Shown here: positions 1 to 12,329 of the stretch, one piece after another
Layout: each line of letters starts with the position of its first letter
How positions within the stretch are numbered: the first letter of the stretch is position 1
NCBI RefSeq assembly: GCF_007714205.1
Contig: NZ_VMQU01000003.1
Span: forward strand, 39,906 to 103,905
Length of the DNA stretch: 64,000 bases
Direction: 5' to 3'
Origin: Mycobacterium helveticum
Lineage (GTDB): Bacteria > Actinomycetota > Actinomycetes > Mycobacteriales > Mycobacteriaceae
Translations under genes and position numbers: made by a program
Notes under the pieces: generated by a model
What the model was told of the DNA's origin: nothing
Seen by the model: only the letters and a program-made list of their open reading frames with translations
Database searches by the model: none

Positions 1-1
1 G

Positions 2-1816
<1,815 letters not shown>

Positions 1817-1829
1817 ACCCACCGAACCC

Positions 1830-4800
1830 ATGGCTGACACAGAATCTGGACCTGGCACGAACCCCGAAAACCTGCCCGCGGTCGCCGGCGGCGACGCCAC
1901 CGGCACAATGACGGTCCCCGAGATGCGCCAGTGGCTGCGCAACTGGGTGGGTAACGCCGTCGGGAAGTCGCCGGACGAGATCGACGAGTCGGTGCCGATG
2001 GTGGAGCTGGGGCTGGCGTCGCGCGACGCCGTGGCGATGGCCGCCGACATCGAGGACCTGACCGGTGTCACGCTGTCGGTCGCGGTGGCGTTCCAGCATC
2101 CGACCATCGAGTCGCTGGCCACCCGCATCGTCGAGGGCGAACCGGAGGCGGACACGTCCGCCGACGGCGACATGGACTGGACGCGCACGGGCCCCGCCGA
2201 GCGCGTCGACATCGCGATCGTGGGTCTGTCCACCCGCTTCCCGGGTGACATGGACACCCCCGACGCAACGTGGCAGGCGCTGATGGAGGGCCGCGACGGG
2301 ATCACCGACCTGCCCGAGGGGCGGTGGGAGGAATTCCTGGCCGAGCCGCGGCTGGCCGAGCGGGTGGCCAAAGCCCAGACCCGCGGCGGCTACCTGAAGG
2401 ACATCAAGGGCTTCGACTCGGAGTTCTTCGCGGTGGCCAAGACCGAGGCCGACAACATCGACCCGCAGCAGCGGATGGCGCTGGAGCTGACGTGGGAGGC
2501 GCTGGAATACGCCCGCATTCCGGCGTCCAGCCTGCGCGGGCGGGCCGTGGGCGTGTACGTCGGTGTCTCCAACAACGACTACGCCATGATGGCGGTCTCC
2601 GACCCGACGAGCGCGCACCCGTACGCGATCACCGGCACCGCCACCTCGATCATCGCCAACCGGGTCTCCTACTTCTACGACTTCCGCGGGCCGTCGGTGG
2701 CGGTCGACACCGCATGCTCGAGCTCGCTGGTCGCCATCCACCAGGCCGTGCAGGCGCTGCGCAACGGCGAATGCGACGCCGCGGTGGCCGGCGGGGTCAA
2801 CGCGCTGATCACGCCGGCGGTGACGCTGGGCTTCGACGAGATCGGCGCCGTCCTGTCGCCGGACGGCCGGATCAAGGCGTTCTCGTCGGACGCCAACGGC
2901 TACATCCGCTCCGAGGGCGCCGGCATGCTGGTCCTCAAGCGCGTCGAGGACGCCCGCCGCGACGGCGACCAGATCCTGGCCGTCATCGCCGGCACCGCGA
3001 TCAACCACGACGGGCGGTCCAACGGCCTGATCGCCCCCAACCAGGACGCGCAGGCCGACGTGCTGCGCCGGGCCTACAAAGACGCCGGCATCGACCCGCG
3101 CAACGTCGACTACATCGAGGCACACGGCACCGGCACCGTCCTCGGCGACCCGATCGAGGCCGAGGCCCTGGGCCGCGTCGTGGGCAGGGGCCGTCCCGCC
3201 GACCGCCCGGCGTTGCTCGGCGCGTTCAAGTCCAACATCGGGCACCTGGAGTCCGCGGCGGGAGCGGCCAGCATGGCCAAGGTGGTGCTGGCGCTGCAGC
3301 ACGACAAGCTGCCGCCGTCCATCAACTTCGCCGGCCCCAGCCCCTACATCGACTGGGACGCGGTGCATCTGAAGGTGGTCGACCAGGCCACCGACTGGCC
3401 GCGGTACGGCGGGTACGCGCTGGCCGGCGTCTCGAGCTTCGGATTCGGCGGAGCCAACGCCCACGTCGTGGTGCGCGAGGTCCTGCCCCGTGACGTCGTG
3501 GCCCGTGAACCCGAACCTCAGGCCGAAGCCAAGGCGGCCGCCGAACCCGCCGAGGCGCCCACCTTGGAGGGCCACTCGCTGCGGTTCGACGAGTTCGGCG
3601 AGATCATCACCGACACGCCCTTCGGAGCAACCGCGGCGGAGGAGGCCGAGCCCGAACTTCCGGGCGTCACTGACGAGGCGCTGCGGCTCAAGGAAATCGC
3701 GCTCGAAGAGCTGGCGGCCCAGGAGGCCGCGGAACCGACCACGCCGCTCATCCCGCTGGCGGTGTCGGCGTTTCTGACCTCGCGCAAGAAGGCCGCCGCC
3801 GCCGAGCTGGCCGACTGGATGGAAAGCCCCGAGGGCCAGGCGTCCTCGCTGGAGTCGATCGGCCGGTCGCTGTCGCGGCGCAACCACGGCCGCTCGCGCG
3901 CGGTGGTGCTGGCCCACGACCACGACGAGGCCATCAAGGGCCTGCGGGCGGTCGCCGAGGGCAAGCAGCGCCCGAACGTGTACAGCGTGGACGGGCCGGT
4001 GACCAGCGGGCCGGTGTGGGTGCTGGCCGGGTTCGGCGCCCAGCACCGCAAGATGGGCAAGAGCCTGTACCTGCGCAACCCGGTGTTCGCGGAGTGGATC
4101 GAGAAGGTCGACGCCCTGGTGCAGGACGAGCTGGGCTACTCGATCCTGGAGCTGATCCTCGACGATTCGCAGGACTACGGCATCGAGACCACCCAGGTCA
4201 CCATCTTCGCGATCCAGATCGCGCTCGGCGAGCTGCTCCGCCATCACGGCGCCAAGCCGGCCGCGGTGGTCGGCCAGTCCCTGGGCGAGGCCGCGTGCGC
4301 CTACTTCGCCGGCGGCCTGTCGCTGCGCGACGCCACCCGCACGATCTGCTCGCGCTCGCACCTGATGGGTGAGGGCGAGGCGATGCTGTTCGGCGAGTAC
4401 ATCCGGCTGATGGCGCTGGTGGAGTACTCCGCCGACGAGATCGCGACGGTGTTCGCCGACTTCCCCGATCTGGAGGTGTGCGTCTACGCCGCTCCCACCC
4501 AGACCGTGATCGGCGGCCCGCCCGAGCAGGTCGACGCGATCATCGCCCGCGCCGAGTCCGAGGGCAAGTTCGCCCGCAAGTTCGCGACCAAGGGCGCCAG
4601 CCACACCTCGCAGATGGACCCGCTGCTCGGGGAGCTCGCCGCCGAGCTGCAGGGCATCAAGCCGATGAGCCCGACGGTCGGGATCTACTCGACCGTGCAC
4701 GAGGGCAGCTACATCAAGCCCGGTAGCGACCCGATCCACGACGTCGACTACTGGAAGAAGGGTCTGCGGCATTCGGTCTACTTCACCCACGGGATCCGCA

Positions 4801-7154
4801 ACGCCGTCGACAGCGGGCACACCACCTTCCTGGAACTGGCGCCCAACCCGGTGGCGCTGATGCAGGTGGGCCTGACGACCGCGTCGGCAGGTCTTCATGA
4901 TGCCCAGCTGATCCCGACGCTGGCCCGCAAGCAGGACGAGGTCTCCTCGATGATCTCGGCCATGGCCCAGCTCTACGTCTACGGCCACGACCTGGACATC
5001 TGGACGCTGTTTTCCCGGAGTTCGGCCGCGCGCTTCGACCCGCAGGACTACGCGAACATCCCGCCGACCCGGTTCAAGCGCAAAGACCACTGGCTGACGG
5101 TGTCGTTCTCCGCGGGCGCCAGCTCGGTGATCATGCCGGGCGCCCACGTGGCGCTGCCGGACGGCCGCCACGTGTGGGAGTACACATCCCGGGGTCTGAC
5201 GAATCTGCCCGAGTTGGTGAAAGCCGCTGCCGCCGAGGTGCTTCCGGATGCGCAACTGACGGCCGCCGAGCAGCGCGCGGTTCCGGGTGAGGGCGCGCGG
5301 CTGGTGACGACGCTGACCCGGCACCCCGGCGGCGCCGCGGTTCAGGTGCACGCCCGCATCGACGAGTCGTTCACGCTGGTGTACGACGCGCTGGTCACCC
5401 GGGGCGGTTCCGAGTCGGTGCTGCCGGCCTTCACCGCTCACGTCGGCGCCGCGACGGCGGTCGCCGCGGCTGCGCCGACCGCGCCGGAGGCCCCGGCCGG
5501 CGACGCCGGGGCCGAAACGCTGACGGACAGCCTGACCAACCGGTACTTCTCGGCCGCCATGGGCAAATGGTCGCCGGACTCGGGCGAGAGCATCGGGGAG
5601 CGCCTCGGCCTGATCGTCGGGTCGGCCATGGGTTACGAACCCGAGGACCTGCCGTGGGAGGTGCCGCTGGTCGAGCTGGGCCTGGACTCGTTGATGGCGG
5701 TGCGGATCAAGAACCGCGTCGAGTACGACTTCGACCTGCCGCCGATCCAGCTGACGGCGGTGCGCGACGCCAACCTGTACGCCGTCGAGCAGCTGATCCA
5801 GTACGCGGTCGAGCACCGCGACGAGGTCGGCCAGCTGGCCGAGCACCAGAAGACGCAGACGCCCGAGGAGATCGCCAGGGAGCAGGCGCAGCTGCTCAGT
5901 GGCGTCACGCCGGCGCCGGATCCGCAGGCCGAGCCCGAGACCCAGGGACCGCCGGCGTCCGGCGTCCCCGTCCCGCCGCCCCCGACCGACCCGTCGGGCC
6001 CCACGACCAACGGTGCCAAGCCGGATCTGGCCGAGGCGATCAACCAGCAGGCGGTGGCCAAGGCGCTCAACGCCGACGTGCCGCCGCGCGACGCCGCCGA
6101 GCGGGTCACGTTCGCCACCTGGGCGATCGTGACGGGCAAGTCCCCGGGCGGCATCTTCAACCCGCTGCCCAAGGTGGACGAGGAGACCGCCGCCACGATG
6201 GCGCAACGGCTCTCCGAGCGCGTCGACGGGGCGGTCAGCGCGCAGGACGTGCTGACCGCGGAGACCATCGAGGCGCTGGCCGAGACGGTGCGCGGCCACC
6301 TCGAAGCCGGTGAACTCGACGGCTTCGTGCGCACCATCAGGGCGCCGCGGGACGATTCGCAGATACCGGTGTTCGTGTTCCACCCGGCCGGCGGTTCCAC
6401 CGTGGTCTACGAGCCGCTGCTGAACCGGTTGCCGGCGGACACCCCGATGTACGGCCTGGAGCGCGTCGAAGGGACCGTGCAGGAACGGGCCGCCCAGTAT
6501 GTCCCCAAACTGCTGGAGATCAACGGGGACAAGCCGTTCGTGCTGGCCGGGTGGTCGCTCGGCGGCGCGCTGGCCTACGCGTGCGCGATCGGGCTCAAGC
6601 GGATGGGCGCGAACGTGGCGTTCGTCGGCATGATCGACACCGTCCGGCCCGGCGAGGAGATCCCGCAGACCAAAGAAGAGACCCGCAAGCGCTGGGACCG
6701 GTACGCGAGGTTCGCCGAGCGCACCTTCAACGTCGAGATTCCCGCGATCCCCTACGAGCAGCTCGAAGAGCTCGACGACGAAGGCCAGGTCAAGTTCGTG
6801 CTGGACGTCGTCCAGCAGAGCGGCGTGCAGATTCCGGGTGGCATCGTCGAGCACCAGCGCACGTCGTACCTGGACAACCGGGCGCTGGAGACGGTCCGGA
6901 TCGAGCCCTACGACGGCCACGTCACCCTCTACATGGCCGATCGCTACCATGACGACGTCATCGAGTTCGAGCCGCGCTACGCCGTTCGCCGGCCGGACGG
7001 TGGCTGGGGCGAGTACGTGTCCGACCTCGAGGTGGTGCCGATCGGTGGCGAGCACATCCAGGCCATCGACGAACCGATCATCGGCAAGGTGGGCGCGCAC
7101 ATGACCCACGCCCTGAGTGAGATCGAGCGCCACACGAGTGAGGTAGGCAACTAG
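1830..7154 (+). CDS. pks13: Pks13 polyketide synthase, mycolic acid condensase
   Basis: Performs the Claisen-type condensation of the meromycoloyl chain with a carboxylated C24-26 acyl chain to give the alpha-alkyl beta-keto precursor of mycolic acids, then hands it to trehalose. The product is 1774 residues. Order of domains and key residues seen: N-terminal ACP (phosphopantetheine Ser64 in LGLASRDAV), ketosynthase (Cys296 in DTACSSS, then HGTGT and NIGH histidines), acyltransferase (Ser817 in GQSLGEA), C-terminal ACP (Ser1287 in LGLDSLM), thioesterase (Ser1576 in GWSLGGA). The start is taken as the ATG at 1830 because the protein then matches the Mtb N-terminus in style (MADT..); an in-frame ATG at 1743 would overlap fadD32. 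The linker at about residues 1360-1410 is Pro-rich. TAG shares its last base with the accD4 GTG. Confidence 0.98.
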   Translation: MADTESGPGTNPENLPAVAGGDATGTMTVPEMRQWLRNWVGNAVGKSPDEIDESVPMVELGLASRDAVAMAADIEDLTGVTLSVAVAFQHPTIESLATRIVEGEPEADTSADGDMDWTRTGPAERVDIAIVGLSTRFPGDMDTPDATWQALMEGRDGITDLPEGRWEEFLAEPRLAERVAKAQTRGGYLKDIKGFDSEFFAVAKTEADNIDPQQRMALELTWEALEYARIPASSLRGRAVGVYVGVSNNDYAMMAVSDPTSAHPYAITGTATSIIANRVSYFYDFRGPSVAVDTACSSSLVAIHQAVQALRNGECDAAVAGGVNALITPAVTLGFDEIGAVLSPDGRIKAFSSDANGYIRSEGAGMLVLKRVEDARRDGDQILAVIAGTAINHDGRSNGLIAPNQDAQADVLRRAYKDAGIDPRNVDYIEAHGTGTVLGDPIEAEALGRVVGRGRPADRPALLGAFKSNIGHLESAAGAASMAKVVLALQHDKLPPSINFAGPSPYIDWDAVHLKVVDQATDWPRYGGYALAGVSSFGFGGANAHVVVREVLPRDVVAREPEPQAEAKAAAEPAEAPTLEGHSLRFDEFGEIITDTPFGATAAEEAEPELPGVTDEALRLKEIALEELAAQEAAEPTTPLIPLAVSAFLTSRKKAAAAELADWMESPEGQASSLESIGRSLSRRNHGRSRAVVLAHDHDEAIKGLRAVAEGKQRPNVYSVDGPVTSGPVWVLAGFGAQHRKMGKSLYLRNPVFAEWIEKVDALVQDELGYSILELILDDSQDYGIETTQVTIFAIQIALGELLRHHGAKPAAVVGQSLGEAACAYFAGGLSLRDATRTICSRSHLMGEGEAMLFGEYIRLMALVEYSADEIATVFADFPDLEVCVYAAPTQTVIGGPPEQVDAIIARAESEGKFARKFATKGASHTSQMDPLLGELAAELQGIKPMSPTVGIYSTVHEGSYIKPGSDPIHDVDYWKKGLRHSVYFTHGIRNAVDSGHTTFLELAPNPVALMQVGLTTASAGLHDAQLIPTLARKQDEVSSMISAMAQLYVYGHDLDIWTLFSRSSAARFDPQDYANIPPTRFKRKDHWLTVSFSAGASSVIMPGAHVALPDGRHVWEYTSRGLTNLPELVKAAAAEVLPDAQLTAAEQRAVPGEGARLVTTLTRHPGGAAVQVHARIDESFTLVYDALVTRGGSESVLPAFTAHVGAATAVAAAAPTAPEAPAGDAGAETLTDSLTNRYFSAAMGKWSPDSGESIGERLGLIVGSAMGYEPEDLPWEVPLVELGLDSLMAVRIKNRVEYDFDLPPIQLTAVRDANLYAVEQLIQYAVEHRDEVGQLAEHQKTQTPEEIAREQAQLLSGVTPAPDPQAEPETQGPPASGVPVPPPPTDPSGPTTNGAKPDLAEAINQQAVAKALNADVPPRDAAERVTFATWAIVTGKSPGGIFNPLPKVDEETAATMAQRLSERVDGAVSAQDVLTAETIEALAETVRGHLEAGELDGFVRTIRAPRDDSQIPVFVFHPAGGSTVVYEPLLNRLPADTPMYGLERVEGTVQERAAQYVPKLLEINGDKPFVLAGWSLGGALAYACAIGLKRMGANVAFVGMIDTVRPGEEIPQTKEETRKRWDRYARFAERTFNVEIPAIPYEQLEELDDEGQVKFVLDVVQQSGVQIPGGIVEHQRTSYLDNRALETVRIEPYDGHVTLYMADRYHDDVIEFEPRYAVRRPDGGWGEYVSDLEVVPIGGEHIQAIDEPIIGKVGAHMTHALSEIERHTSEVGN

Positions 7155-8734
7155 TGACGGACACAGCTCCAGGGCCGGCTCCCGTTCAGCACAACACGGC
7201 CGAGAAGCTGGCCGAGTTGCACGCCCGCCTGGAGCTGGCCAAGGAGCCCGGCGGTGAGAAGGCCGTCGCCAAGCGCGACAAGAAGGGCATTCCCAGCGCC
7301 CGCGCGCGCATCCACGCGCTGGTCGACCCCGGTACGTTCCTGGAGATCGGCGCGCTGGCCAAGACGCCCAACGACCCCAACGCCCTGTACGGCGACGGCG
7401 TGGTCACCGGCCACGCCCTGATCGACGGCCGCCCGGTCGGGGTGTTCTCCCACGACCAGACCGTCTTCCAGGGCTCGGTCGGTGAGATGTTCGGCCGCAA
7501 GGTCGCCAAGCTGATGGAGTGGTGCGCGATGGTCGGGTGCCCGATCGTCGGCATCAACGACTCCGCCGGCGCCCGCATCCAGGACACCGCCACCTCGCTG
7601 GCCTGGTACGCCGAGCTGGGCCGCCGCCACGAGCTGCTGTCGGGGCTGGTGCCGCAGATCTCCGTCATCCTGGGCAAATGCGCCGGGGGAGCGGTGTATT
7701 CGCCGATCCAGACCGACCTGGTGGTGGCGGTGCGCGACCAGGGCTACATGTTCGTCACCGGCCCCGACGTCATCAAGGACGTGACGGGCGAGGACGTCAC
7801 GCTCGACGAACTGGGCGGCGCCGACCACCAGGCCCGCTACGGCAACATCCACCAGGTGGTCGAATCGGAGGCCGCGGCGTTCCAGTACGTGCGCGACTTC
7901 CTGTCCTTCCTGCCGTCCAACGCCTACGACAAGGCGCCGGTGGTGAACCCCGGCCTGGAGCCGGAGATCACCGCGAGCGACCTCGAGCTCGACTCGATCG
8001 TGCCGGACTCGGACAACACGGCCTACGACATGCACGAGATCCTGCTGCGGATCTTCGACGACGGCGACTTCCTCGACGTCGCCGCGCAGGCCGGGCAGGC
8101 CATGATCACGGGCTACGCGCGGGTCGACGGCCGCGCCGTCGGTGTCGTCGCCAACCAGCCGATGCACATGTCCGGGGCGATCGACAACGAGGCCTCCGAC
8201 AAGGCCGCGCGGTTCGTCCGGTTCTGCGACGCCTTCGACATCCCGCTGGTCTTCGTCGTGGACACCCCCGGCTTCCTGCCCGGGGTGGAGCAGGAGAAGA
8301 ACGGCATCATCAAGCGTGGCGGGCGGTTCCTGTACGCGGTGGTCGAGGCCGACGTGCCGAAGGTGACGATCACGATCCGCAAGTCCTACGGCGGCGCGTA
8401 TGCCGTGATGGGCTCGCGGCAGCTGACCGCCGACTTCAACTACGCCTGGCCGACCGCGCGCATCGCGGTGATCGGCGCCGACGGCGCCGCGCAGTTGCTG
8501 ATGAAGCGCTTCCCGGATCCGACGACCCCGGAGGCCCAGCAGATCAAGCGGGACTTCATCGAGGGCTACAACTTGAACATGGCGATCCCGTGGATCGCCG
8601 CCGAACGCGGCTTCATCGACGCGGTCGTCGAACCGCACCAGACGCGGCTGCTGATCCGCAAGTCGATGCACCTGCTGCGCGACAAGCAGCTGTGGTGGCG
8701 CACCGCGCGCAAGCACGGCCTGATCCCGGTCTGA
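7154..8734 (+). CDS. accD4: AccD4 acyl-CoA carboxylase beta (carboxyltransferase) subunit
   Basis: Carboxyltransferase subunit that, with AccA3, AccD5 and AccE5, carboxylates the C24-26 acyl-CoA used as extender by Pks13. 526 residues with the two crotonase-like carboxyltransferase halves: an N-terminal half with GGAVYSP and the acyl-CoA pocket, and a C-terminal half with [12 protein letters not shown] and [12 protein letters not shown], the oxyanion-hole glycines. The start is GTG at 7154, whose G is the last base of the pks13 TAG, so the two are tightly coupled. Length and sequence match Mtb Rv3799c closely. Mtb carries an insertion sequence (IS1557) after this gene; here a different scar of gene fragments follows. 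Confidence 0.97.
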   Translation: MTDTAPGPAPVQHNTAEKLAELHARLELAKEPGGEKAVAKRDKKGIPSARARIHALVDPGTFLEIGALAKTPNDPNALYGDGVVTGHALIDGRPVGVFSHDQTVFQGSVGEMFGRKVAKLMEWCAMVGCPIVGINDSAGARIQDTATSLAWYAELGRRHELLSGLVPQISVILGKCAGGAVYSPIQTDLVVAVRDQGYMFVTGPDVIKDVTGEDVTLDELGGADHQARYGNIHQVVESEAAAFQYVRDFLSFLPSNAYDKAPVVNPGLEPEITASDLELDSIVPDSDNTAYDMHEILLRIFDDGDFLDVAAQAGQAMITGYARVDGRAVGVVANQPMHMSGAIDNEASDKAARFVRFCDAFDIPLVFVVDTPGFLPGVEQEKNGIIKRGGRFLYAVVEADVPKVTITIRKSYGGAYAVMGSRQLTADFNYAWPTARIAVIGADGAAQLLMKRFPDPTTPEAQQIKRDFIEGYNLNMAIPWIAAERGFIDAVVEPHQTRLLIRKSMHLLRDKQLWWRTARKHGLIPV

Positions 8735-8736
8735 GT

Positions 8737-8905
8737 TCACGCTCGCGGCGCGGGCGCCCCGTCGATGAGCGATTGGGTGCCCAGCACGATCGCCGGGGCG
8801 AGGCGCTCGGCGTCCTCGGTGGCGGGTTCGGCGGTGTAGTTCATGATGCGGATGTCGTCGGCGGCGACGATGAGTGTGTCGCAGTCCAGCGGGATGTGCC
8901 CGACG
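8737..8905 (-). pseudogene. C-terminal fragment of a MmyB-type XRE regulator (tentative)
   Basis: On the minus strand a frame reads to TGA at 8739-8737 with the peptide stretches LDCDTLIVAADDIRIM and NYTAEPATEDAERLA. The pattern resembles the C-terminal ligand-binding end of mycobacterial XRE/MmyB-type regulators, where a YTAEPGT..EAERL stretch sits near the end. Only about 55 codons exist; no helix-turn-helix and no start codon are present. The fragment stops abruptly near 8900, exactly where a plus-strand gene fragment begins. Family assignment is from memory of the motif and is moderate to weak. Confidence 0.5.
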
Positions 8906-8906
8906 C

Positions 8907-9206
8907 ATCTCGGTGATCGTGATCGAGCCGGGATTCATGCCGGGCACCGGGCTGAGCAGAGCGCACGGCACCGCAATGCAACGGATAGGACGGGTCATCG
9001 AGCGAATCCCCGGTGTCTTTTCGCCCGGAAAGTCCGGACCGGCGCTCGCGTCGATCGCCCTCGACGACCGCTGGGCGCACCTGCGCGGCGGTGCGTTCGT
9101 CGTCAAAGACCAAGAGCGCCAGGTCAAACCGTTCGCGCAGGATCCAGTCCGGGAGGCCCGGCTGTGGGATGCCACCGCCGGGCTGCTGAACACCGCCCGC
9201 AACTAG
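8907..9206 (+). pseudogene. C-terminal fragment of a short-chain dehydrogenase
   Basis: The frame ending at TAG 9204-9206 contains VIVIEPGFMPGTGLSR followed by a helical tail with FSPGKSGPALASIALD. This is how the end of NAD(P)-dependent short-chain dehydrogenases of the protochlorophyllide-reductase-like group looks (a xxPGxxPGTGL loop, then SPxxSGxxLA). The Rossmann glycine motif and the YxxxK catalytic pair are missing because the upstream two thirds are absent. A spurious start ATG at 8874 can be drawn but has no homology before about 8907. It lies head-to-head with the regulator fragment at 8737-8905, so both lost their 5' halves in one event. Confidence 0.65.
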
Positions 9207-9211
9207 AGCAG

Positions 9212-9314
9212 TGGTGGCGACCCGCGGCGCCCGGCTACGCCGTGCTTGCGATCGCCGCTGGAGAGATGGTGGCGACCCGCGGCGCCCGGCTACGCCGTGC
9301 TTGCGATCGCCGCT
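9212..9314. repeat. Two copies of a 48-bp direct repeat (period 55 bp)
   Basis: Bases 9212-9259 and 9267-9314 are identical over 48 positions, starting TGGTGGCGACCCGC and ending GCGATCGCCGCT, separated by 7 bases. The second copy ends inside the stop codon of fadE35 (9313-9315). The size and the intergenic position next to a stop codon resemble mycobacterial interspersed repeat units, which vary in copy number between strains. Confidence 0.9.
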
Positions 9315-11085
9315 AGAGGCTCAACGCGCCGTCGGCCAGCTCGTCGAAACGGTCCAGCGCCTCGTCGGACTCGGCGTCGATGCCGCGCAGCGGACCCCGG
9401 TCGGCCAGGTAGCGCTGCGTGTACAGCCGGGCGACGAGCGCTTTGCGGTCGTCGCCGCGGGCCTCCCGCTCCCAGGCGGCCTGCTCGGTGAGCAGGGCGC
9501 CGGCGTAGACGTCGCCCATGAACTGGGCCAGCGGGAACAGCCGCGCCTCGGCGGTGTCGCGGTCCAGCTTGGCCCAGGCCGTGACGGCCGCGTCGAGGTC
9601 CTCGATGCGCCCGGCGACCAGCCGGGCGGTTGCGTCGTCGTCGGACACCGCGACCGCGTCGCGCAGCCGCGCCAGCAGCGTCTCGTGCGCGCGGGACTGC
9701 TCGATGCCGCGGCGCACGTCGAGGCACAGGATGTTGTCGGGGCCCTCCCAGATGGTGTTGACCTGTCCGTCGCGCAAAAGCCTCGCCACCGGCCAGGTCT
9801 CGATGTAGCCGTTGCCGCCGTGGATCTCGATGGCGTCCGACGCCGCGGTGATCCCCAGCCGGCACACCTTCAGCTTGGTGACCGGCACCGCGATGCGCTG
9901 CCGCGGACCGGGGCGCCGGCGGTGGTTGGTGGCCCCGGTGCCGTCGAACACCAGCGCCAGCGCGGCCTCGACGTCGACGATCATCTCGGCGAGCTTGCGC
10001 CGCATCAGCGGCTTGTCGGCCAGTGCCCCGCCGAACGCGTGGCGCTGCCGCGCGTAGCACAGCGACTCGACCAGGGCGCGGCGCGCGTTGGCCAGCCCGA
10101 ACAACGCGATGCCCAGCCGCGCGGCGTTGGTCAGCTCCATCATGCGGCCCAGCCCCTTGCCGTCGGACGGGGTGGACGCGTCGCTGGGCTCCCCGGACAG
10201 CAGGAACGCCTCGGCGTCGACGAACTCGACCTCGCCGGAGGCCACCGAGCGGGTGCCCAGCTTGTCCTTGAGGCGGCGCACCCGCACCCCGTTGCGCGAT
10301 CCGTCGCGGCGGGTGCGCAGCACCAGGAAGTTGGCGACCCCGCGCGACGAGTCCGGGGCGCCCTCCGGCTTGGCCAGCACGACGAAGGCCTCACCGGCGC
10401 AGTTGGACGCGAACCACTTGAAGCCGTTCAGCAGCCAGGAGTCACCGGTGCGGGTCGCGGTCGTCTCCAGCGCCCCCAGGTCGGAACCGCCGGTGCGTTC
10501 GGTGAGCAGCTGCGCCGTCTCACCCGCCCACTCGCCGGAGGCGAACTTGGCCAGCACGTGCTCGCGCACGTCGGCCGGAGCGTAGGCCGCCACCAGCGAC
10601 TGCACCATGCCGCCGCCGGTGCCCAGCGCGCAGCCCATCCCGATGTCGGCCTGGTTGAGCAGGTAGTTCGACGCGAACAGCGGCAGCGCCGAACTCATCT
10701 TGGCGGCCTTCGCCTCGGAGCGCAGCACCTGCTGGGCGTCCAGCACCGCGCGCTTGGACTGGGCGAACGACTCCGGCATGACGACCCGGCTGACATCGTG
10801 TCCCCACCGGTCGTAGCGCTCCAGCCGGGGCGGGTTGCGGTCGGTCTCCTCGGCCCACCGCGCCACCGGGCCGCCCATCAGCTCACCGATGCGCGACAGC
10901 TGCGGCTCCACGGCGGCCAACTCGTCGGACCGCAGGTAGTAGGCCATGGTGGCCTGCAGCGTGGGATCGGTGCGGTACCAGTTGAGACCGACGGCGCCGC
11001 GGTAGTTCTCCGTCTGGTAGCGCTGCGCCTTCTCGGGGGTGGAGAAGGGCAGCCGGTCCACCGACTCGGGGGCGTAATCGCTCAT
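9313..11085 (-). CDS. fadE35: FadE35 acyl-CoA dehydrogenase family protein
   Basis: 590 residues, close to Mtb Rv3797 in length. Flavoprotein of the acyl-CoA dehydrogenase superfamily. Long N-terminal region (about residues 1-180) before the beta-barrel domain, with LTERTGGSDLGAL near residue 195 (the substrate/FAD loop TERxGGSD), RLGIALFGLANARRAL in the C-terminal helical domain and EIHGGNGYIE near residue 420, typical of the AidB-like subgroup. The true substrate is unknown; AidB-type enzymes are poor acyl-CoA oxidisers. ATG at 11085 fits the homologue. It lies at the 3' end of the emb-side minus-strand run, 21 bases after the Crp-type regulator, and its stop codon overlaps the 48-bp repeat. 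Confidence 0.9.
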   Translation of the reverse strand: MSDYAPESVDRLPFSTPEKAQRYQTENYRGAVGLNWYRTDPTLQATMAYYLRSDELAAVEPQLSRIGELMGGPVARWAEETDRNPPRLERYDRWGHDVSRVVMPESFAQSKRAVLDAQQVLRSEAKAAKMSSALPLFASNYLLNQADIGMGCALGTGGGMVQSLVAAYAPADVREHVLAKFASGEWAGETAQLLTERTGGSDLGALETTATRTGDSWLLNGFKWFASNCAGEAFVVLAKPEGAPDSSRGVANFLVLRTRRDGSRNGVRVRRLKDKLGTRSVASGEVEFVDAEAFLLSGEPSDASTPSDGKGLGRMMELTNAARLGIALFGLANARRALVESLCYARQRHAFGGALADKPLMRRKLAEMIVDVEAALALVFDGTGATNHRRRPGPRQRIAVPVTKLKVCRLGITAASDAIEIHGGNGYIETWPVARLLRDGQVNTIWEGPDNILCLDVRRGIEQSRAHETLLARLRDAVAVSDDDATARLVAGRIEDLDAAVTAWAKLDRDTAEARLFPLAQFMGDVYAGALLTEQAAWEREARGDDRKALVARLYTQRYLADRGPLRGIDAESDEALDRFDELADGALSL

Positions 11086-11106
11086 GACGTGACGGTATTA
11101 CAGGGG

Positions 11107-11874
11107 TCACGCCGACGCGCGCAGCGGTCGCCTCCGATACGCGCCTGTTCCGCCGCCCGCGCCGCGGCGGGCCAGCGCGTCGGGGTCCAGGATCAGCACG
11201 CTCTTGCCGTCCGGCCGGATCCAGCCGCGGGCGGTGAACGTGCGCAGCGCCTTGTTGACCGTCACGCGGTCGGCCCCCACGAGCTGCGCCAGCTCGTCCT
11301 GGCTGAGCTCGTGCTCCAGGCGCAGCCCGTCGGCCTCGGGGGTGCCGAAGCGCCCGCCCAGCAGCAGCAGTTGGCGCGCCACCCGGCTCGCCACGTCGCT
11401 GGAGACCAGCTCGACCTGTTGCTCCTCGGCGTGGGTGAGCCGCTGCGCCAGGGATTGGAGCAGCTGCTCGCCGATCACCGGCCAGCGAGCGATCCAGGTG
11501 CGCAACGTGGCACGGTCCAACCACACCGCGCGCACGTCGGTGATCGCGCTCGCCGTGCAGCTGCGCGGGCCCGGATCGAACACCGCGAGCTCGCCGAACG
11601 CGTGCGTCGGGCCCAGGATCGCCCGCAGGTTCTCGCGGCCCCCCGGGCCCCGCAGGCTGATCTTCACCGTGCCCGAGACGATGACGTGCACCCGATCGCC
11701 CGGGTCGCCCTGGGTGAATATTGTTTCGCCCGAACGAAATTCGTCTGTGTACAGCTGCCGGGTCAACGCCGACGCCGCGGCGGGCTCGACGTGACGCAGG
11801 ATTCCCGCCCGCCTCAGGGTCTGGGCCAGGATCCGGTCCTCGTCGCCCGACGTGACATCGGGTGCGGCGCCCAT
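11107..11874 (-). CDS. Crp/Fnr-family transcriptional regulator
   Basis: 255-residue regulator with an N-terminal cyclic-nucleotide-binding fold (about residues 15-135) and a C-terminal winged helix (about 150-215). The phosphate-binding cassette is visible as AFGELAVFDPGPRSCTASA, with the Glu and Arg that contact cyclic nucleotide phosphate in CRP. The recognition helix region reads LSQDELAQLVGADRVTVNKALR. The start is placed at ATG 11874 because AGGAGG lies 6 bases upstream; an ATG at 11889 overlaps the FHA stop (ATGA) and would add five residues. It is not the housekeeping Mtb Crp (Rv3676). It is the last gene of a membrane protein-FHA-Crp cassette. Confidence 0.88.
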   Translation of the reverse strand: MGAAPDVTSGDEDRILAQTLRRAGILRHVEPAAASALTRQLYTDEFRSGETIFTQGDPGDRVHVIVSGTVKISLRGPGGRENLRAILGPTHAFGELAVFDPGPRSCTASAITDVRAVWLDRATLRTWIARWPVIGEQLLQSLAQRLTHAEEQQVELVSSDVASRVARQLLLLGGRFGTPEADGLRLEHELSQDELAQLVGADRVTVNKALRTFTARGWIRPDGKSVLILDPDALARRGAGGGTGAYRRRPLRASA

Positions 11875-11885
11875 CGGAGCCCTCC

Positions 11886-12329
11886 TCATCCGGCCAGGAA
11901 AACCAGGCGGAAATTGCCGAGCTGCAGTTCGTCGCCGTGGGACAGCGCCGCCGAGTCGACCGGCTCCCTGTTCAGATACGTGCTGTTGAGGCTGCCGAGG
12001 TCCACGATGCGGAACGCGTCGGCGCCGTCGTCCCTGCGTATTTCGGCGTGCCGGCGACTGACGGTGATGTCGTCGAGGTAGATGTCGCTGGCGGGGTGGC
12101 GGCCGATGGTCGCAACCGGCGCGTCCAGCAGGAACCGGGCTCCGACGTTGGGGCCGCGCTTCACGACCAGCAGGGCCGACCCGCGCGGCAACGCCTCGAC
12201 TTCGGTGTCGTCGCCCGGCCAGGCGAGCTCGTCGCGGACATCGGCGAGCGAGGCCAGGTGGGCCGTGTGGTCGTCGGGCGCGTGGCCCCGCTCGCTCGCG
12301 TCCTGCGCGGCGCTCCGGTGGCGGATCAC
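11886..12329 (-). CDS. FHA-domain protein, GarA-like paralogue
   Basis: 147 residues. The C-terminal about 95 residues form a forkhead-associated domain that binds phosphothreonine peptides: GRHPASDIYLDD, TVSRRHAEIR and LGSLNSTYLNREPVDS carry the expected Gly-Arg, Ser-Arg-Arg-His and Asn positions. The stretch PRGSALLVVKRGPNVG before it is very close to GarA/OdhI. Unlike GarA, no N-terminal ETTSVF motif with the phosphorylatable threonines is present, only DDHTAHL, so self-inhibition by PknB/PknG as in GarA is not predicted. GTG start at 12329 overlaps the stop of the upstream membrane gene as GTGA, suggesting coupled translation. It might relay Ser/Thr-kinase signals to the Crp-type neighbour; this is inference. 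Confidence 0.88.
   Translation of the reverse strand: MIRHRSAAQDASERGHAPDDHTAHLASLADVRDELAWPGDDTEVEALPRGSALLVVKRGPNVGARFLLDAPVATIGRHPASDIYLDDITVSRRHAEIRRDDGADAFRIVDLGSLNSTYLNREPVDSAALSHGDELQLGNFRLVFLAG

Noticed and set aside
9211..12081. 956-codon plus-strand frame opposite fadE35 and the Crp gene
   Set aside because: Antisense shadow; no motifs, biased composition.
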